Below, piece by piece: positions 7,184-14,886 of a DNA stretch of 17,523 bases. Below the pieces are notes generated by a model that worked only from the letters and a program-made list of their open reading frames with translations, ran no database searches and had not been told where the DNA came from. Positions within the stretch are counted from its first letter, which is position 1; each line of letters opens with the position of its first letter. The stretch is from Chitinophaga pinensis (GTDB taxonomy: Bacteria; Bacteroidota; Bacteroidia; Flavobacteriales_D; Crocinitomicaceae): assembly GCA_945868555.1 (NCBI GenBank), contig CAMBMC010000019.1, forward strand, positions 1-17,523. The letters are read 5' to 3'. Both the position numbers and the translations under genes were made by a program.

Positions 7184-7572
7184 CAGAGTTCGATGAGCAC
7201 CCCTTCTGTTGAACTTGGGTGTAAAAAGGCGATGCGTTTGTTGTCGGCACCATCTTTTGGTGATTGATGGATCAATTGAAATCCTTCAGACGTCAAACGA
7301 GCAAGCTCAGCATCGAGATCGTCCACTTCAAAAGCAATGTGATGTATTCCTCTTCCCTTCTTCTCCAAGAATCGGGCAATGGGAGACTCTGGATTTGTCG
7401 CTTCGAGCAATTCAATTTTCGATTCGCCAATCATCAAAAAGGCGGTTTTCACCCCTTCAGACTGTACCTCCTCCGTTTTATAGCACGGTGATCCCAATAA
7501 GGTTTCAAACGTTTTAACCGTTTCATCAATGCTACTTACAGCAATACCGAGGTGTTCGATTTTCTTCAGCAT
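7168..7572 (-). CDS. mce: Methylmalonyl-CoA epimerase
   Basis: Small glyoxalase/VOC-fold enzyme that interconverts (S)- and (R)-methylmalonyl-CoA, linking propionyl-CoA and succinyl-CoA metabolism together with methylmalonyl-CoA mutase. At 134 aa it has the family length. Metal ligands fit H7 in IEHLGIAV, E54 in SKIELLEA (a Gln in some homologues), H78 in GIHHIAFEV and E128 in VLIELCQ. The segment KGRGIHHIAFEVDD and the preceding SPIARFLEKKG are strong family signatures. It begins 5 nt after the stop of the secreted-protein gene, so the two share a transcript although their roles look unrelated. Its 3' end overlaps the HAD phosphatase by 16 bp tail to tail. No mutase or carboxylase gene is in the window. 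Confidence 0.93.
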   Translation of the reverse strand: MLKKIEHLGIAVSSIDETVKTFETLLGSPCYKTEEVQSEGVKTAFLMIGESKIELLEATNPESPIARFLEKKGRGIHHIAFEVDDLDAELARLTSEGFQLIHQSPKDGADNKRIAFLHPSSTEGVLIELCQEKN

Positions 7573-7577
7573 AATTA

Positions 7578-8375
7578 TCAGTTCTTGATGAACTTTTCAT
7601 TGACATTGTCAAAGTTGATGTAATAGGCACCAGGAATCAGGTTTTGGCAATTTACCGAAGCGCCCACACCTTTTTTGACGATGTTTCCATAGGCATCAAA
7701 AATCTCAAAGCGCGTCTCGGAAGGTTTCCCATTTGAAGAAAAGTAAATCATTTCCTTCACTTTAGCAGGGCTTTTTACCACTTGCGTCAGATTCGATTGA
7801 AAGGTGACTTGCTTCGATTCCCGTTTCGAGCCCGAATGATCAACCTGCACAACACGAATTGTATTTTTTCCAGAATGCGGTGACACCAAAAATTCATAGG
7901 CATTGGTTCCACTTGAACCTTTGCCATCGACTTCACCTATCGACACCCATTTGTCCCAGCGGTACTGTTCAATTTGAAACGGCAGCTTCCCTTGTTCACC
8001 TGTAGTTTTCCATGTTAATTTTCCGGTGGAGCTCACATTGATTGCAGTGACGACAAATGTACTTCGGGGCAGAAGCACTTCGGGATTCAAAATTTTTGGT
8101 GTGCAGCCATCGTTGTGATCGATTACGATAAAAACAGGTTCACCGATGGCAATATTAAAATTCGCAAAATCAATTTCAAAGGCCCCCATGTTCGTTCCGC
8201 CGGGCATGACATCACCATTCACCGTCACTTTTGTTGCGCAATACCCAAAGCCATCGTCCGACATTGGATTTTGAATGTACAAATTCTTCCCTTGGTAGGT
8301 ACCTTCGACAGAAAGCGTTGCCCCATGGAGGGAATTTACGGCGAAAAGTAAAAAGACGACTAGCAACTGTTTCAT
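7578..8375 (-). CDS. Secreted protein with type IX secretion-like C-terminal tail
   Basis: Exported 265-aa protein of unknown function. MKQLLVVFLLFAVNSLHG is a clear signal peptide. The middle is beta-rich, with no enzyme motif I recognise. One section (around VLLPRSTFVVTAINVSSTGKLTWKTTG) resembles an Ig/fibronectin-like domain. The C-terminal 50 residues (ETRFEIFDAYGNIVKKG, then LIPGAYYINFDN and a Lys-containing end) have the Y/F-x-I/L-x-D-x-x-G-x-x-V-x-x-G and G-x-Y-x-x pattern of the type A type IX sorting domain, suggesting export through the outer membrane; this is slightly shorter and less typical than the consensus. The ATG at 8375 is chosen for its signal peptide; the frame continues upstream to a TTG at 8486 but without one. 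It is upstream of and probably co-transcribed with mce, and divergent from the TonB-dependent receptor gene. Confidence 0.8.
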   Translation of the reverse strand: MKQLLVVFLLFAVNSLHGATLSVEGTYQGKNLYIQNPMSDDGFGYCATKVTVNGDVMPGGTNMGAFEIDFANFNIAIGEPVFIVIDHNDGCTPKILNPEVLLPRSTFVVTAINVSSTGKLTWKTTGEQGKLPFQIEQYRWDKWVSIGEVDGKGSSGTNAYEFLVSPHSGKNTIRVVQVDHSGSKRESKQVTFQSNLTQVVKSPAKVKEMIYFSSNGKPSETRFEIFDAYGNIVKKGVGASVNCQNLIPGAYYINFDNVNEKFIKN

Positions 8376-8386
8376 GTACGAAAAGG

Positions 8387-8449
8387 CAAAATAAACAACT
8401 GTTCCAAAGAGTGCGAATGTAAGTTCATTTTTCCGTTTTCCCAAATTTA
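8387..8449 (-). promoter_or_regulatory. Candidate -7 boxes upstream of the secreted-protein/mce operon
   Basis: Two minus-strand candidates exist in the 269-bp divergent region: TAAATTTG at 8442-8449 (exact TAnnTTTG, 66 nt before the ATG) and TTATTTTG at 8387-8394 (one mismatch, 11 nt before it). Neither has a -33 TTG at normal spacing. The plus-strand side shows no convincing box for the receptor gene; TACTATTG at 8556-8563 is the nearest. Confidence 0.25.
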
Positions 8450-8644
8450 CTGTGGGCTGTATCAAGAAGGACATCAATCCAAACAAAAGCAGTTATCAAA
8501 AATCGCTTTTTCAAAAGTTATCTAGCGAAAGGTGCCATTTGCATCAAATAAAATGTACTATTGCTGAACGGAATACTATTACAATTTAGAGAGAAGCAAG
8601 AAAAACTGTAGACCTCTCGGAAAACTGAACTAAACTAACGCTAC

Positions 8645-11089
8645 ATGAAAACAATCTGTACCCTGCTTTTTTTGCTAGGAATTTCTGCCGTTACATTTGC
8701 CCAGCCCACACAAACCGTTCGCGGTAGAGTCCTGGATAGTGAAACGAATTTCCCTTTAATTGGTGCTAAAGTGGAAGTACTCTCTGTGGATTCGCTGATG
8801 CTGAGTCGAGGATTGACCAACATTGATGGTGAATTCACCCTGTTGAAAGTTCCAGTTGGGAAACACCAAGTGCGTATTTCCATGATGACCTATGATACCA
8901 AAACTCAAACGATAGAGGTGAATTCCGGTAAAGAAGTCGTGTTGAACATTTTGCTTTCAGAGAGCTTTCAAGAACAAGCAGAAGTGACCGTTGTTGGACG
9001 CAAGAAAGGAGAGGTCATCAATGAGTTGGCTTTAATTTCTGCACAGCAATTCAGCGTAGAAGAAACCAACCGCTACCCTGGTTCTCGAATGGATCCGGCG
9101 CGTATGGCATCCAACTTTGCTGGGGTTCAAGGTGCAGATGACAGTAGAAATGATATCGTTGTTCGCGGAAACTCGCCGCTTGGTGTCATTTACCGTGTCG
9201 AAGGCATCGACATTCCAAACCCTTCACACTTCGCGATTGCAGGAAGTACCGGGGGTCCCGTGTCTATTTTGAACAACAAGATTCTTGGCAACTCAGATTT
9301 CTTCATGAGTGCCTTTCCTGCCGAATACGGAAACAGTACATCGGGCGTATTTGACTTAAAGCTGCGCAGCGGAAATGATTCGCGCACTGAGTTCACGGGT
9401 CAGTTTGGTTTCTTGGGAACCGAACTTGTCGCTGAGGGACCTTTGAGCAAAAAGAGCCGTGCAAGTTTCTTGGTGATGGGCCGCTATTCTACGCTTTCTT
9501 TATTTCAAACACTTGGAATCCAGATCGGGACCGACGCCATTCCTGTATATGGTGATGGCGCCTTCAAATTCAACTTTCCCCTAAAATCAGGCGGACACCT
9601 TTCCTTGTGGGGAATGGGTGGAAAGAGCAAAATCGCCATCAAAATCTCTGAACAAACAGCCTATTCATCGGAGTTCTATGGCGAGGGTGACCGCGACCAG
9701 TATTTTGGTACAAGCATGTATGTTTCGGGAGTGACCTATAAAAAGCCCATCAACGAAAAGACCTTCCTACAATCCACAATTGCCGTTTCTCTTGAAGACC
9801 AAATCACAAATCACAACTACTTGCAACGTAGCCTTAATGTTAACGGTGGCGATACGACCATTCAGGTCGACACCCTGTATCCGCTTTTGGGCTATACATT
9901 CAAGATTGGGAAGTTGTCAGGTTACACATCCATTACGCATAAATTCAATAAAAAGCACCTCATCAAAGCGGGGATTAACTTTGATCTTCTTTCAATGAAT
10001 CAAATCGATTCTGTGTTGACTGACATCAATGTTCCTGATGGTTTTAAACTGCGTTGGAACTACCAAGGAAAATCTATTTTAGTTCAACCTTTCGTTCAAT
10101 GGAAATGGCGCATCAATGAAAACATGGACTTCACAGCAGGACTTCACGCACAGTATTTCAGCTTGAGCAATAGCATCAGTCCTGTAGAACCTCGTATGGG
10201 TTGGAAATACCGCATGAATGGTGGTCAATCGATCTTTGCTGGCGCGGGGATGCACAGCCAATCGCAGCCCTACTACATGTACACGATGTTCGATCCACAA
10301 AATCCAGGAACTCTCCACAACAAATCAATGGATTTTACGAGAAGTCTTCACACAGGAATTGGCTATGAAAAAGTCTTCAACAAAGGATTTAGTGTGCGCA
10401 CTGAGGCCTATTACCAAAACTTGTACAACATCCCGGTAACGGTGAATCCATCGTCCTTCTCGATGATCAATGTGGGAAGTGGATTCTCTCGATTCTTCCC
10501 TGATTCGCTTCAAAACACAGGAACAGGATACAACTACGGACTTGAGTTGACGGTTCAGAAATACTTCGACAAATCGTTCTTCTTCCTTTTCTCTGGAACC
10601 GTGTATGATTCACGCTACAAAGGCAGCGACGGGATCTTGAGAAACACCTCGTACAATGGAACCTATGTGGTGAACTTGTTGGTCGGAAAAGAATTTAAGA
10701 TTGGAAGCAAACATACCATCGGGATTGGCACGAAGATTACGCGTGCAGGAGGTAAGCGCTATGGTGCAGTTGACATTGCAAAAACAGATGCATTGAAGGA
10801 GATTATATTCAAAGATTCCGCATTCAACGACCTTCAATTCGCCGACTACTTCCGCATCGACTTCAAAATCAGCTGGCGTTTGAACACAGCAAAAATGACA
10901 CATGAAATTGGCCTCGATTTGGTGAACATTTTGAACACGAAAAACTTGTTGAGTTTGGCCTATGCGCCATCGCTTGATCCGAATGTCATCAACTCACCGA
11001 ACTACCAGCCGATTGCTCAGAAGTCGCAACTTGGATTCTTGCCGATCTTCTATTACAAGATTGACTTTAGGATTGGGAAGAAGGAGTAA
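8645..11089 (+). CDS. TonB-dependent outer-membrane receptor with carboxypeptidase-like N-terminal domain
   Basis: Outer-membrane active transporter of 814 aa powered by TonB. Residues 1-19 are a signal peptide ending TFA. Residues about 24-105 are the carboxypeptidase-D regulatory-like domain common in Bacteroidota receptors (GRVLDSETNFPLIGAKVEV, TNIDGEFTLLKVPVGKH). The plug domain at about 125-245 contains NDIVVRGNSPLGVIYRVEGIDIP and FPAEYGNSTSGVFDL, signatures of one well-populated Bacteroidota receptor family. The rest is a 22-strand-type barrel of alternating aromatic strands ending FYYKIDFRIGKKE, so the last residue is charged, not aromatic. No SusD partner is adjacent, which argues against a glycan-uptake pair; siderophore, peptide or metal uptake are all possible. 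The stop codon is immediately followed by the stop of the convergent outer-membrane gene, with no base between. Class certain, substrate unknown. Confidence 0.95.
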   Translation: MKTICTLLFLLGISAVTFAQPTQTVRGRVLDSETNFPLIGAKVEVLSVDSLMLSRGLTNIDGEFTLLKVPVGKHQVRISMMTYDTKTQTIEVNSGKEVVLNILLSESFQEQAEVTVVGRKKGEVINELALISAQQFSVEETNRYPGSRMDPARMASNFAGVQGADDSRNDIVVRGNSPLGVIYRVEGIDIPNPSHFAIAGSTGGPVSILNNKILGNSDFFMSAFPAEYGNSTSGVFDLKLRSGNDSRTEFTGQFGFLGTELVAEGPLSKKSRASFLVMGRYSTLSLFQTLGIQIGTDAIPVYGDGAFKFNFPLKSGGHLSLWGMGGKSKIAIKISEQTAYSSEFYGEGDRDQYFGTSMYVSGVTYKKPINEKTFLQSTIAVSLEDQITNHNYLQRSLNVNGGDTTIQVDTLYPLLGYTFKIGKLSGYTSITHKFNKKHLIKAGINFDLLSMNQIDSVLTDINVPDGFKLRWNYQGKSILVQPFVQWKWRINENMDFTAGLHAQYFSLSNSISPVEPRMGWKYRMNGGQSIFAGAGMHSQSQPYYMYTMFDPQNPGTLHNKSMDFTRSLHTGIGYEKVFNKGFSVRTEAYYQNLYNIPVTVNPSSFSMINVGSGFSRFFPDSLQNTGTGYNYGLELTVQKYFDKSFFFLFSGTVYDSRYKGSDGILRNTSYNGTYVVNLLVGKEFKIGSKHTIGIGTKITRAGGKRYGAVDIAKTDALKEIIFKDSAFNDLQFADYFRIDFKISWRLNTAKMTHEIGLDLVNILNTKNLLSLAYAPSLDPNVINSPNYQPIAQKSQLGFLPIFYYKIDFRIGKKE

Positions 11090-11956
11090 TTAGAAGTGTG
11101 GGCAGGTATTGCACTTCTTTTCCTTTGGCTTCACATAAAACATGAAACCTAGAGCTGTATCGAACTGCAAATACCCATATCGTTGGTGAGCGTAAGCTGA
11201 ATCATCGTCTGGACGGGTTTTCACGTGTATCTGGTTCATGTATCCTCCGCTCACTCCTGTGCGCAGGAAGAGGTGGTCCCAGAACTCAAAGCGAAGTGAG
11301 GCATGACCAGACAGCGCATAACCTGATAAGGAAATGGTAACCATGTCTTTTTGTCCAGCAAAGTTGAAATCATTGTAAGACAGAATGGCTCCTGCTCCAA
11401 TGCCCGCGTTCGAACTTAAGGTAAATATACCAGCTTTGAAAAGCCGGTCTGTGCGGGTCAATTCAACGCGGATGTAATTTAAACCGTTCGAATTTTCGTA
11501 ATGGAAGGTATTTCTATCGGTGGTTACAGGAGTGTTGTCAAAAGTCCCTGAACCGAACGTGACATTATCCACTCCTGGATCAATGGTTCCGCTCAACAGC
11601 ACATTGTTCTGGTCTTGAAAAATGTACTTCATGTGATCGTATCCCAACGAAATGGCATAATGGTCCTTGAAGTAATAGCCGAAGCGCGCATTGAATTGAG
11701 GAACAGTCAACGTCGTGGGATTAATGTATTGCTTAAATTGAGTTGAAGGGTTGTCTTTTGCCACACTTCCGTCCAAATGAAAATCGTATCCCTGCCCAAT
11801 GAAATAAAGGTCACTCTTGGTATAAAAAGCGCGATTGTATCCCCAGTATCCAAAGAAATTACCTTTTTCAAAAGAATAGGGTTTGCGATTACTTTGAGCT
11901 TTCAGTCCTAGTGGCAGAATGATGCTGAGAAGAAGTATGGAAATAATGCGTGCCAT
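11090..11956 (-). CDS. Outer-membrane beta-barrel protein of unknown function
   Basis: Exported 288-aa protein not assignable to a named family. MARIISILLLSIILPLGLKA is a signal peptide with cleavage before QSN. The mature chain alternates polar and hydrophobic/aromatic residues with short turns (FNARFGYYFKDHYAISLGYDHMKY, ASLRFEFWDHLFLRTGVSGGYMN), as expected for about 10-14 outer-membrane strands. It ends with a strand LGFMFYVKPKEKKCNTCPHF: an aromatic C-terminus and an unusual CxxC (CNTC) just before it. It begins 12 nt after the lipoprotein gene, so the two likely work together in the envelope. It could also be annotated as an acyloxyacyl hydrolase- or OmpW-like barrel, but no catalytic motif is visible. 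Confidence 0.7.
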   Translation of the reverse strand: MARIISILLLSIILPLGLKAQSNRKPYSFEKGNFFGYWGYNRAFYTKSDLYFIGQGYDFHLDGSVAKDNPSTQFKQYINPTTLTVPQFNARFGYYFKDHYAISLGYDHMKYIFQDQNNVLLSGTIDPGVDNVTFGSGTFDNTPVTTDRNTFHYENSNGLNYIRVELTRTDRLFKAGIFTLSSNAGIGAGAILSYNDFNFAGQKDMVTISLSGYALSGHASLRFEFWDHLFLRTGVSGGYMNQIHVKTRPDDDSAYAHQRYGYLQFDTALGFMFYVKPKEKKCNTCPHF

Positions 11957-11968
11957 AATTGTTCGATT

Positions 11969-12661
11969 TTAACGAGTGATCATCTTTACCCACTCCTCTT
12001 GTTCCATAATTTTTTCAAGTCGGTAGTGGACTTTTTTATCGCTTGAGTACCATTCCACCAGGCCGATTCCTTTTGCGAAGTAAGCCATTGCTTTTCCTTC
12101 GAGTACAGTCTCTTTTTTGGTGAATGGATTGAAATTAGTCATTCTGATGTTGTCTGCAAATGCAACGACCTCAGTTGTCTTATTCATTACTTTGCGTTTG
12201 CTTTCCTTCATCACCGTTCGGCGAATTTCCTGAAGGATCATTGTTGAATCCAGGAATCCTTGAAAACGCGTTGCGAAATACGCTTCGTCGTCTTTGTCCA
12301 TTGGAATGACTTTCGTTCGGAACACATCTGCCTTGGTTTTTTCACCATTTCGGTTGACCACCATGTGATCCATGATGTCTAAGGAGTCGACGTTGTAGTT
12401 CAGGGCCTCAAGGATTCTGCCATCGCCTGAATAGCGTTCAACAATGACGTGTTTACCTTCACTGTCTTGAATGGCATAGACACGGTGAAATTGCTCGATC
12501 AGACCATTCTCCACGTCGCGGTATTGGTATACTTTCGGAATGCTATCCACAGGATAGAAATAGTCAAAATACGCGTTTGAAGAGCTTGATTCTGGGGCAT
12601 CGTTGCAGGCTGTCAACAGACAAATAATCAATGCCAAACTGCCCAATACATTCTTCATCAT
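11969..12661 (-). CDS. Predicted lipoprotein of unknown function
   Basis: 230-aa protein with a lipoprotein signal: MMKNVLGS, a hydrophobic stretch and lipobox L16-T17-A18-C19 followed by NDAPESSSS. The mature part has no family signature I know; it opens with aromatic-rich YFDYFYPVDSIPKVYQYRD and consists of beta-strand-like segments (VYAIQDSEGKHVIVERYSG, IGLVEWYSSDKKVHYRLEKI), resembling the solvent-exposed beta-sheet lipoproteins common in Bacteroidota. The start overlaps the rluB stop by ATGA (12658-12661), so translation is likely coupled; a second ATG immediately follows at 12658 and either could be used. The next gene, 12 nt away, encodes an outer-membrane barrel, making a lipoprotein/barrel pair plausible. 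Function unknown. Confidence 0.75.
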   Translation of the reverse strand: MMKNVLGSLALIICLLTACNDAPESSSSNAYFDYFYPVDSIPKVYQYRDVENGLIEQFHRVYAIQDSEGKHVIVERYSGDGRILEALNYNVDSLDIMDHMVVNRNGEKTKADVFRTKVIPMDKDDEAYFATRFQGFLDSTMILQEIRRTVMKESKRKVMNKTTEVVAFADNIRMTNFNPFTKKETVLEGKAMAYFAKGIGLVEWYSSDKKVHYRLEKIMEQEEWVKMITR

Positions 12662-13629
12662 GACATTTTTAAAAATGAGACTTCTTTTTCTGATAGGTGA
12701 CGATACATCCCTCGTGGAAGATCTTTTTTGTTTAACCCAGCAAATTGCACACGGTCAAGTTTAACAACTTCATAGTTTAAAGCCTCAAACATTCTACGAA
12801 CGATGCGGTTTTTCCCTGAGTGTAGTTCAACTCCAACCTCGCGGCTATTGCCATCCTTCACAAATTCAGCGGCATCAAAATTCGTGCGTCCATCTTCCAA
12901 ATCTATACCTTTCAGCAACTGCTGAAGGTGTTCACGGCTTACAGCTTTACTCAGTTCAACATGGTAAATTTTCAAGGCTTTGTGTTTGGGGTGTGTCAAC
13001 TTCTTCGCCATATCTCCATCATTGGTAAACAGCAAAAGTCCTGTGGTGTCGCGGTCGAGTCGTCCAACAGGGTACACGCGTTCACGACATGCTTTTCGCA
13101 CCAAACCCATCACCGTTTTCCGCCCAAGGGGATCGTCCATGGTGGTAATGAAACCTTTCGGTTTATTAAGTAGCACATAGCGCTTTGTCTCGGCATTGAT
13201 TGTTTCACCATCATAGCGCACCACATCATCTGGTTTAATTTTGTAGCCAAGTTCGGTAATGATTTCTCCGTTGATGGATACCACGCCTGTTTGAATGAGG
13301 ACATCTGCTTCGCGTCGGGAACAAATACCGGCATTTGAGAGGTATTTATTTAGGCGGATTGCATCTTCATTGAAGGTTGGCAATGGATCGCCCTTTTTCA
13401 CTTTTTCTTTAAAGTCGATGTATTTCCGTTTGTCACGGGCAGAAACTTCTTTTTCGGTTGTTGGGGCACTTGATTTTTTAGCTGGAGCGTCTTTTACAGG
13501 CCGTGTTGGCTTTGCGCTTTTTGCACTTGCAGCAGATTTTCCTTTGGCACTTGCCGCAGGGGCTCCTTTTTTCGGAGCAGCGGGGAATGGTTTACGGGAT
13601 TTCCCTGAAACCGGTTTTCTTGTGTTCAT
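12658..13629 (-). CDS. rluB: rRNA pseudouridine synthase, RluB/RsuA family
   Basis: Converts a specific uridine of ribosomal RNA to pseudouridine; in the RluB group the target is 23S rRNA near the peptidyl-transferase centre. Residues 1-85 are a basic Lys/Ala/Pro-rich low-complexity extension, common in Bacteroidota members. An S4 RNA-binding domain follows (about 91-140: IRLNKYLSNAGICSRREAD, VSINGE). The catalytic domain has LLNKPKGF, and GRLDRDTTGLLLFTNDG with the catalytic Asp (D192 from the ATG), then KIYHVEL and GKNRIVRRMFEAL. The ATG at 13629 is preferred to the GTG one codon upstream. It has its own strong promoter inside the end of yraN and overlaps the following lipoprotein gene by 4 nt. 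RluB, RluE and RluF-type specificity cannot be separated with certainty by eye. Confidence 0.93.
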   Translation of the reverse strand: MNTRKPVSGKSRKPFPAAPKKGAPAASAKGKSAASAKSAKPTRPVKDAPAKKSSAPTTEKEVSARDKRKYIDFKEKVKKGDPLPTFNEDAIRLNKYLSNAGICSRREADVLIQTGVVSINGEIITELGYKIKPDDVVRYDGETINAETKRYVLLNKPKGFITTMDDPLGRKTVMGLVRKACRERVYPVGRLDRDTTGLLLFTNDGDMAKKLTHPKHKALKIYHVELSKAVSREHLQQLLKGIDLEDGRTNFDAAEFVKDGNSREVGVELHSGKNRIVRRMFEALNYEVVKLDRVQFAGLNKKDLPRGMYRHLSEKEVSFLKMS

Positions 13630-13648
13630 CACGAGCAGAATTAGGGTA

Positions 13649-13678
13649 CAAAGATAGGCGAAAAAAGTGCAGGGTCAA
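13649..13678 (-). promoter_or_regulatory. Promoter of rluB-lipoprotein-barrel operon
   Basis: On the minus strand TTG (13678-13676) is followed after exactly 19 bp by TATCTTTG (13656-13649), the canonical Bacteroidota housekeeping promoter arrangement (TTG, 19-21 bp, TAnnTTTG). The -7 box lies 19 nt before the rluB ATG. The -33 element overlaps the yraN stop codon. This is the best promoter in the window. Confidence 0.75.
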
Positions 13679-14034
13679 GATATGGGGTAAAATGCATCTT
13701 CAATGTGCTCAATATCAGTTCTAAATGAATTGTGAACGATGGATACAACATCGAATCTTGTCTCCTCCTCACAGTCATTTCTTGTGAGGTAATCGTGTGC
13801 CACACGAATGATTTGTTTTTGCTTTGTCCGAGTAACTGCGCGCCATGGCTCACCGATTTCGCTTGTGACGCGTGTTTTTACTTCGACAACGATGATTTTT
13901 CCATCAAAAGTGGCGATAATATCCACCTCCCATTTCATGTATTTTACATTCTGCGCGATGATTTTGTAGCCTTTATTTTTGAGATAGGTAACGGCGAGCG
14001 ACTCTCCGAAGACGCCCAATTCTTGGTGGTTCAT
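13675..14034 (-). CDS. yraN: YraN-family (UPF0102) endonuclease-like protein
   Basis: 119-aa cytoplasmic protein of the widely conserved UPF0102 family, which has a restriction-endonuclease-like fold of uncertain function. Signatures: LGVFGESLAVTYLKNKGYKI at the N-terminus, then the PD-(D/E)xK-like core with E36 and D38 (WEVDII), and E51-V52-K53 in VVEVKTR, with the lysine-rich KQKQIIRVAHDYL following. Length and motif order match the family. The ATG at 14034 is the natural start. It precedes rluB by 45 nt but rluB has a separate promoter. A candidate -7 box, TTATTTTG (one mismatch), lies at 14063-14070 on the same strand. Family assignment is secure; the biochemical role is not established. 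Confidence 0.9.
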   Translation of the reverse strand: MNHQELGVFGESLAVTYLKNKGYKIIAQNVKYMKWEVDIIATFDGKIIVVEVKTRVTSEIGEPWRAVTRTKQKQIIRVAHDYLTRNDCEEETRFDVVSIVHNSFRTDIEHIEDAFYPIS

Positions 14035-14149
14035 GATTGCTGTTTTTCTTACTAGAAGTTAGCAAAATAAACCGAATGAGCCTAGCTGTGGATGTCAATT
14101 ATTGTTTAAAATACTTCTATTTCGGGACCTGAATTACTTTTTCTTTTTT

Positions 14150-14166
14150 ACCGCAGAGGCACAGAG
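14150..14166. repeat. CCGCAGAGGCACAGAG-type repeat-like string
   Basis: ACCGCAGAGGCACAGAG consists of two imperfect 8-base units (CCGCAGAG, GCACAGAG) and is bordered by a T run on the left (14141-14149) and seven A on the right (14167-14173). I recall related strings (CCGCAGAGACGCAGAG and CCACAGAGACACAGAG) dispersed in non-coding DNA of several phyla. Only one copy is in this window, so its repeat status is from memory. Confidence 0.4.
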
Positions 14167-14180
14167 AAAAAAATGAACTA

Positions 14181-14783
14181 TTACTTAGAAATGCTTTCAT
14201 AAACGGAATCCAAAACCTCCGTGTCTATGTGGTGAATAATACACTCAAGAATGTTTCCCTCTTCATGGCATTTGATGTCAATAGCTTTTGCATCACTACT
14301 TTCAAATTCAACCAAATCACCCGCTACTATTCCATGACCATTCACCTCAAAAACTCCGTCGTTGAGAAAAATAAAATGCCATGATTTGTGTGCTTGGAGG
14401 GTGTTTACTTCTCCCGACGAGAGGTGATGATGTCTGACCCTTGCAGATGTTTGCTTATTGAAAATAACATTAAAGTCCTGCACCTTGCCTTTGCTCCGCG
14501 TGCTCCAGGAACCATCAAATTGATCTTGTTCAAAGGGTTCCAATTCCTTGGTATATCTTCCTTCATGGACTAAGGATAGCTTTCCCTTCAATGGCAGAAG
14601 AATTCGGGTTAAACCAGAGAAGTCTGAGAAGGTTGTCTCCTCCGCTTCCACTGTTGCCGTGCTGATTCGAAAAATAAAATCTCGGGTTTGAAAATTTCCG
14701 TCGGGAGGGTAAACATACAGCTCGGTACTCGTGCCGTTTGCCCATGAAACTGTTTTTGATGGATCGAAAGAATAAATCTGCAT
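14181..14783 (-). CDS. HutD/Ves-family cupin-like protein
   Basis: Predicted cytoplasmic protein of 200 aa with the double-stranded beta-helix of the HutD/Ves family, which is linked to histidine utilisation in some bacteria and to cold/environmental response (Ves) in E. coli. Signatures: VSWANGTSTELYVYPPD with W14, where E. coli Ves has a W-R-N segment, then FIFRISTATVEAEETTFSDFSGLTRILLPLKG, the core W..R.S.A.v...g.FS.F.g..R.l.lL.G block, and a C-terminal half with paired beta strands. Starting at the ATG 14783 puts the first conserved Trp at position 14 as in Ves, so it is preferred; an in-frame ATG at 14831 would add 16 residues. No hut genes are nearby, so the histidine role cannot be assumed. 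Confidence 0.8.
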   Translation of the reverse strand: MQIYSFDPSKTVSWANGTSTELYVYPPDGNFQTRDFIFRISTATVEAEETTFSDFSGLTRILLPLKGKLSLVHEGRYTKELEPFEQDQFDGSWSTRSKGKVQDFNVIFNKQTSARVRHHHLSSGEVNTLQAHKSWHFIFLNDGVFEVNGHGIVAGDLVEFESSDAKAIDIKCHEEGNILECIIHHIDTEVLDSVYESISK

Positions 14784-14805
14784 GAGTTCGGGAATAATCA
14801 GAGAT

Positions 14806-14813
14806 TGAAGATA
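14806..14813 (-). promoter_or_regulatory. Weak -7 box candidate for the HutD-like gene
   Basis: Minus-strand TATCTTCA is two bases off TAnnTTTG, 22 nt before the ATG at 14783; TTTG is present on the same strand at 14840-14837, 23 bp further up. If real it excludes the longer start at 14831. An exact 12-bp palindrome AAAAGGCCTTTT (14838-14849) lies in this divergent region. Confidence 0.2.
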
Positions 14814-14886
14814 CTTTTTTTCTTGATTCATAAAATCAAAAGGCCTTTTTTGAACCGATGCTAAACGGAGTTGTAATCTCCCAGCG

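Noticed and set aside
13295..13657. 120-codon plus-strand frame opposite the rluB N-terminus
   Set aside because: Antisense image of the Ala/Lys/Pro-rich extension; hydrophobicity is a by-product of that composition.
14838..14849. AAAAGGCCTTTT palindrome between the HutD-like and 14887 genes as an operator
   Set aside because: Short and of simple composition; no second copy or known regulator match.
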